From: CAVXTT01 sp963764685 | Lineage (GTDB): Bacteria > Bacteroidota > Ignavibacteria > Ignavibacteriales > Ignavibacteriaceae | Reading direction: 5' to 3' | Assembly (NCBI GenBank): GCA_963764685.1 | Contig: CAVXTT010000008.1 | Coordinates: 16,665 to 80,664 of the forward strand | Length of the DNA stretch: 64,000 nucleotides | In this document: positions 61,594 to 64,000 of the stretch, in pieces | Position numbering within the stretch: position 1 is the stretch's first letter | How the letters are laid out: each line of letters opens with the position of its first letter | Translations under genes and position numbers: made by a program | Notes under the pieces: model-generated | Seen by the model: the letters and a program-made list of their open reading frames with translations, nothing else | Told to the model about the DNA's origin: nothing | Database searches by the model: none

Positions 61594-62577
61594 TTACTTC
61601 GGTGAAAATCTATTAACAGTATTATAAACCGGCTTAACCGTTCTGAGGTAATCGTAAATTGCACTTAGATCTTCTTCTGTCATCCCGGCATACATTGTCC
61701 AGGGCATCGGGGTATTAAAATCTTTAGGACCGACGGAGACATATTGTGTTGTTGCCGGATCAAATGTCTTAAATCTTCTTATAAAATCCTGCTTGCTCCA
61801 CTTCCCTATACCTGTTTCATCATTAGGGGTAATATTGGCAGAACGTATCGTACCGAAAGGTGCAAGGAACTCCTGTCCTCCTGCAAACTGCATTCCCGGA
61901 AGAGGTTTCATCTCTTTATCTGTTTGTGTATGGCATTCATTGCACGAAGCCATTGTAACAAGATATTTACCATATGCTATAGTATTTGCCCTGTCCACCG
62001 GCTTCGGGGAACTATAAGAATTTATAGGCATTGTCTTGACAATATAATTAAGAGGGAAATCCAGGTCTGTTTCCGGTACATTATTCTTTATTGGTTTAAG
62101 ACTGCGGAGATATGCCACTATTGCATACAGATCATTACGGTCCATCTGGTTGTAATTGTAATATGGCATCATCGGGAAAAGGGCTTTATTATGTTTGTTG
62201 ACTCCTGTTGTTACAGCTCTGATTATTTCCCCGTCCGTCCAGTCACCTATACCTGCAGGAGTAATATTTCTTGCATATATATTGCCGGGGAAGCCCATCT
62301 CGGGACCAAACCTATCGCCTCCCTTTGCAACAGTGCCGGGGGTAATGGGACCCGAGTACTTGGTCCAGTCTCTCGTTGAATGACAGTCAACACATACCGT
62401 AACATGATTCGCAAGGTAATTTCCTCTTGCGATCAATTCAGGTGTGACCTTTACGGTAACATTTTCAGGAGGTTCGCTCTTCGGGAAAGCAGAATTAAAA
62501 TACACAACACCTCCTATAATCAGTACGGCAAGAACAGCGGCGGCAATACCGATGATCTTTAACAATTTACGCAGCAT
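61594..62577 (-). CDS. Membrane-anchored diheme cytochrome c
   Basis: 327 aa. N-terminal membrane anchor (IIGIAAAVLAVLIIGGVVYF). Two heme c sites: CVDCH in HVTVCVDCHSTRDW near residue 62 and CNECH in MASCNECHTQTDKEM near 215. Two similar domains, each with an ARNITPAGIGDWTDGEI or SANITPNDETGIGKWSKQDF unit and a later Met that can bind the heme. Periplasmic electron carrier, likely handing electrons to or from a dehydrogenase; no partner gene is adjacent. ATG 62577. Confidence 0.9.
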   Translation of the reverse strand: MLRKLLKIIGIAAAVLAVLIIGGVVYFNSAFPKSEPPENVTVKVTPELIARGNYLANHVTVCVDCHSTRDWTKYSGPITPGTVAKGGDRFGPEMGFPGNIYARNITPAGIGDWTDGEIIRAVTTGVNKHNKALFPMMPYYNYNQMDRNDLYAIVAYLRSLKPIKNNVPETDLDFPLNYIVKTMPINSYSSPKPVDRANTIAYGKYLVTMASCNECHTQTDKEMKPLPGMQFAGGQEFLAPFGTIRSANITPNDETGIGKWSKQDFIRRFKTFDPATTQYVSVGPKDFNTPMPWTMYAGMTEEDLSAIYDYLRTVKPVYNTVNRFSPK

Positions 62578-62888
62578 AGAGCATCCTTATATATATTTGT
62601 TAATAAAGCTCGTTAACAAGTCTGAACGCTTAAAAATCTAAATGGGTGATTTGCTTTAAGATTACCTGAGCCTCAGGTGTCTGCAAAAAAAACAAAATTG
62701 AAGCAGACGAATTTAACCGCCTCTGGTGCCTTGACAAAGTTTTTTTATAGCAACATTTATTTTTTTTGTATGGACGGGGAATTACTGTGATAAAAACATA
62801 GCAATCCTAATAGAAAATTAGTTTAAAGTGGTTCTTTGATTATATTTTATATCACATATTTTTAAATAAATTAAAAAAGAGATTTCCT
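62578..62888. other. Intergenic region between divergent genes
   Basis: 311 bp, AT-rich. TTGACA near 62731 with TATAGC 13 bp further (TTGACAAAGTTTTTTTATAG) has some likeness to a housekeeping promoter for the plus strand, but the spacing is short. Nothing else seen. Confidence 0.35.
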
Positions 62889-63104
62889 ATGATTGACCCG
62901 GAATTGCTGCAGATCCTCTGCTGTCCTGAAACAAAAGCCGATCTTGTGCTCGACGGGAATTACCTTGTTTCGACAGACAAAAATACGCGAAGGAGGTACA
63001 GGATAGAAGATGATATACCTATAATGCTGATAGATGAATCCGAACAGCTGCCGCTGGAAGAATGGAAAGCAATTATGAAAAAGTATGGAAAGGAAACTTC
63101 TTAA
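62889..63104 (+). CDS. Trm112-like small protein
   Basis: 71 aa. PELLQILCCPETKADLVL then RRRYRIEDDIPIMLIDESEQL, the form of the Trm112/YcaR (UPF0434) family. Only one Cys pair (CC) is present in place of the full zinc site. Relatives act as partners of methyltransferases. Suggestively, the next gene, overlapping by one base (TAATG), is a methyltransferase-like membrane protein. Confidence 0.85.
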   Translation: MIDPELLQILCCPETKADLVLDGNYLVSTDKNTRRRYRIEDDIPIMLIDESEQLPLEEWKAIMKKYGKETS

Positions 63105-63682
63105 TGGATCCTATAAATATAATTGCCGGGATAAATCTTATCGCAACCTTCGGTGCTAATATCGGCGGAGCTAAAAAAGGATTAAAATCTACCATCACGG
63201 AAGCTAAAGAAAAACCAGTAAGCTATCTTCAGAAGCTACCCCTGGTTTTATCTGTAATTGTACTGGTAGCGTTCATTCTTGGATTATTTCAGATCGGCAC
63301 GCTTAAGTATACAAATGAAAATCTTAGTCTAAGAACTGCGGGACTTGCTGCTTATATAATCTTCTCCTGGCTTCAGATCTGGGCTGTTAAGAGTCTGGGT
63401 GACTTTTATTCGCAGGATATAATTATATTTAAAAAACATCAGGTAGTTACCGGCGGTGCATTTAAAACAATGCGGCATCCGCAGTATCTCTCAGAAATAC
63501 TTATGAATGCAGGGGCTGCGCTTACTACTCTCAGCTTCCCTGTGCTTGTCATTTTGATAATCCAGATACCTTTTTTAGTATTAAGGGCAGGACTCGAAGA
63601 GAAGCTCCTTACCAAATATTTTGAACCTGAATACTCCGGCTATAAGAAAAAAAGCGGTTTCTTTCTTCCCTTCATCGGTTAG
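63104..63682 (+). CDS. Isoprenylcysteine carboxyl methyltransferase-like membrane protein
   Basis: 192 aa from ATG 63104, which overlaps the preceding stop (TAATG) and follows AAAGGAAAC; the ATG at 63062 would give 14 residues that overlap the upstream gene out of frame. Four or five membrane helices; VVTGGAFKTMRHPQYLSEILM and GLEEKLLTKYFEPEYSGYKKKS are the SAM-binding motifs of the ICMT/PEMT family. Co-transcribed and probably co-translated with the Trm112-like gene. Confidence 0.83.
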   Translation: MDPINIIAGINLIATFGANIGGAKKGLKSTITEAKEKPVSYLQKLPLVLSVIVLVAFILGLFQIGTLKYTNENLSLRTAGLAAYIIFSWLQIWAVKSLGDFYSQDIIIFKKHQVVTGGAFKTMRHPQYLSEILMNAGAALTTLSFPVLVILIIQIPFLVLRAGLEEKLLTKYFEPEYSGYKKKSGFFLPFIG

Positions 63683-63689
63683 GTTAAGC

Positions 63690-64000
63690 TTGAACTTAAG
63701 CAGAAGTAAAATATATTCGCTCCCCTTATTTGTTTTCATCCTATTGTTGTTTACGTCAGAACTGTTCCCTCAGAAGCAGCTTAAAGTGGAAACAGAAAGC
63801 GGTATCAAGTACATTTCTTCGTATGAACGGCAGGGGACGATATATTTCTCTGCTGAAGAATTTGCCCAGGCTCTCTCTGTCCCTGTATATTTTAATAACG
63901 ATGCCGGCAAGCTTGAACTGAAATTTAACGCCAATACGCTGATAATTACCGCAAGGAATCCTTTCCTGGTAATAAACTTAAAGAAGGAAAACAAAAAACA
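63690..64000 (+). CDS. N-terminus of an amidase/AMIN-type exported protein (cut by window end)
   Basis: Open frame from TTG 63690 to the end of the window, 103 codons without stop. Signal peptide SLPLFVFILLLFTSELFPQ, then GIKYISSYERQGTIYFSAEEFAQAL, NDAGKLELKFNANTLIITARNPFL. This looks like the copper-amine-oxidase-like / AMIN lead domain often found before N-acetylmuramoyl-L-alanine amidase domains, but the catalytic part is beyond the window. Starts 8 nt after the upstream stop, with AGG before the TTG. Confidence 0.65.
   Translation, partial: MNLSRSKIYSLPLFVFILLLFTSELFPQKQLKVETESGIKYISSYERQGTIYFSAEEFAQALSVPVYFNNDAGKLELKFNANTLIITARNPFLVINLKKENKK

Overview
The window looks like chromosomal sequence from a member of the Ignavibacteria / Bacteroidota-Chlorobi (FCB) group, probably a draft or long-read genome. 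Four secreted proteins end in the type IX secretion (T9SS) sorting domain with the NYPNPFNP signature typical of that group. They are two sensor-like beta-propellers and a tandem pair of choice-of-anchor-V/Reeler-like proteins. Housekeeping genes are bacterial and undisturbed: aspS, hemL, gmhA, a cysteine synthase and tRNA-Lys. No rRNA, CRISPR array, transposase or intact prophage was seen.

Layout. 0.2-4.2 kb (minus strand): a DUF932-like / ARPP-1-like gene pair and a DUF2779 Cas4-like nuclease-exonuclease. 5.2-10.5 kb (plus strand): a compact seven-gene operon with a multi-pass membrane protein, two lipoproteins, a small frameshifted helical protein, a patatin phospholipase with membrane segments, an L,D-transpeptidase-like protein and a zinc-dependent phospholipase-C-type protein. 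A frameshifted WYL regulator follows. This envelope-directed operon is the least familiar gene set here. 12-22.5 kb: T9SS beta-propeller, ArsR/AHSA1 pair, ferritin-like protein with a frameshifted pyrimidine-nucleoside phosphorylase, aspS, two lipoproteins. 22.8-32.3 kb: a full type IV pilus assembly locus (two pilin-like genes, PilC, PilB, PilT, PilM-N fusion, PilO-P-like fusion, secretin). Its pilins have a two-residue leader and lack the usual Glu5. The major pilin has a well-matched sigma-54 promoter. 32.3-40.2 kb: five two-component genes, including a hybrid kinase with three receiver domains (two degenerate) and an NtrC-type sigma-54 activator. 40.2-50.8 kb: tRNA-Lys, T9SS proteins, MscS channel, metallophosphoesterase-hemL. 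51.8-64 kb: gmhA, DUF192 protein, a ThaI-type restriction-modification pair in AT-rich DNA, cysteine synthase, tandem YciI-like genes, M50 protease, hydrolase, ArsC/Spx protein, diheme cytochrome, Trm112-like and ICMT-like genes, and the start of an amidase-type gene cut by the window edge.

How the genes may work together. The pilin promoter, the NtrC-type activator and the sensor kinases next to the pilus genes suggest a regulated, retractable pilus. PilT and PilB are both present, so this is a pilus rather than a pure type II secretion system.

Two other themes stand out. First, four genes (about 7.0, 11.3, 18.2 and 35.2 kb) are each broken by a single-base frameshift while both halves keep good family sequence. 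This points to residual assembly indels or very recent lesions. Second, the intergenic DNA is crowded with dispersed repeats: hairpins with covarying stems, a CCTGCC palindrome nested in other repeats, CATTGCGA repeats, long inverted repeats of simple words, and two longer elements (about 324 bp and about 263-291 bp) each present twice.
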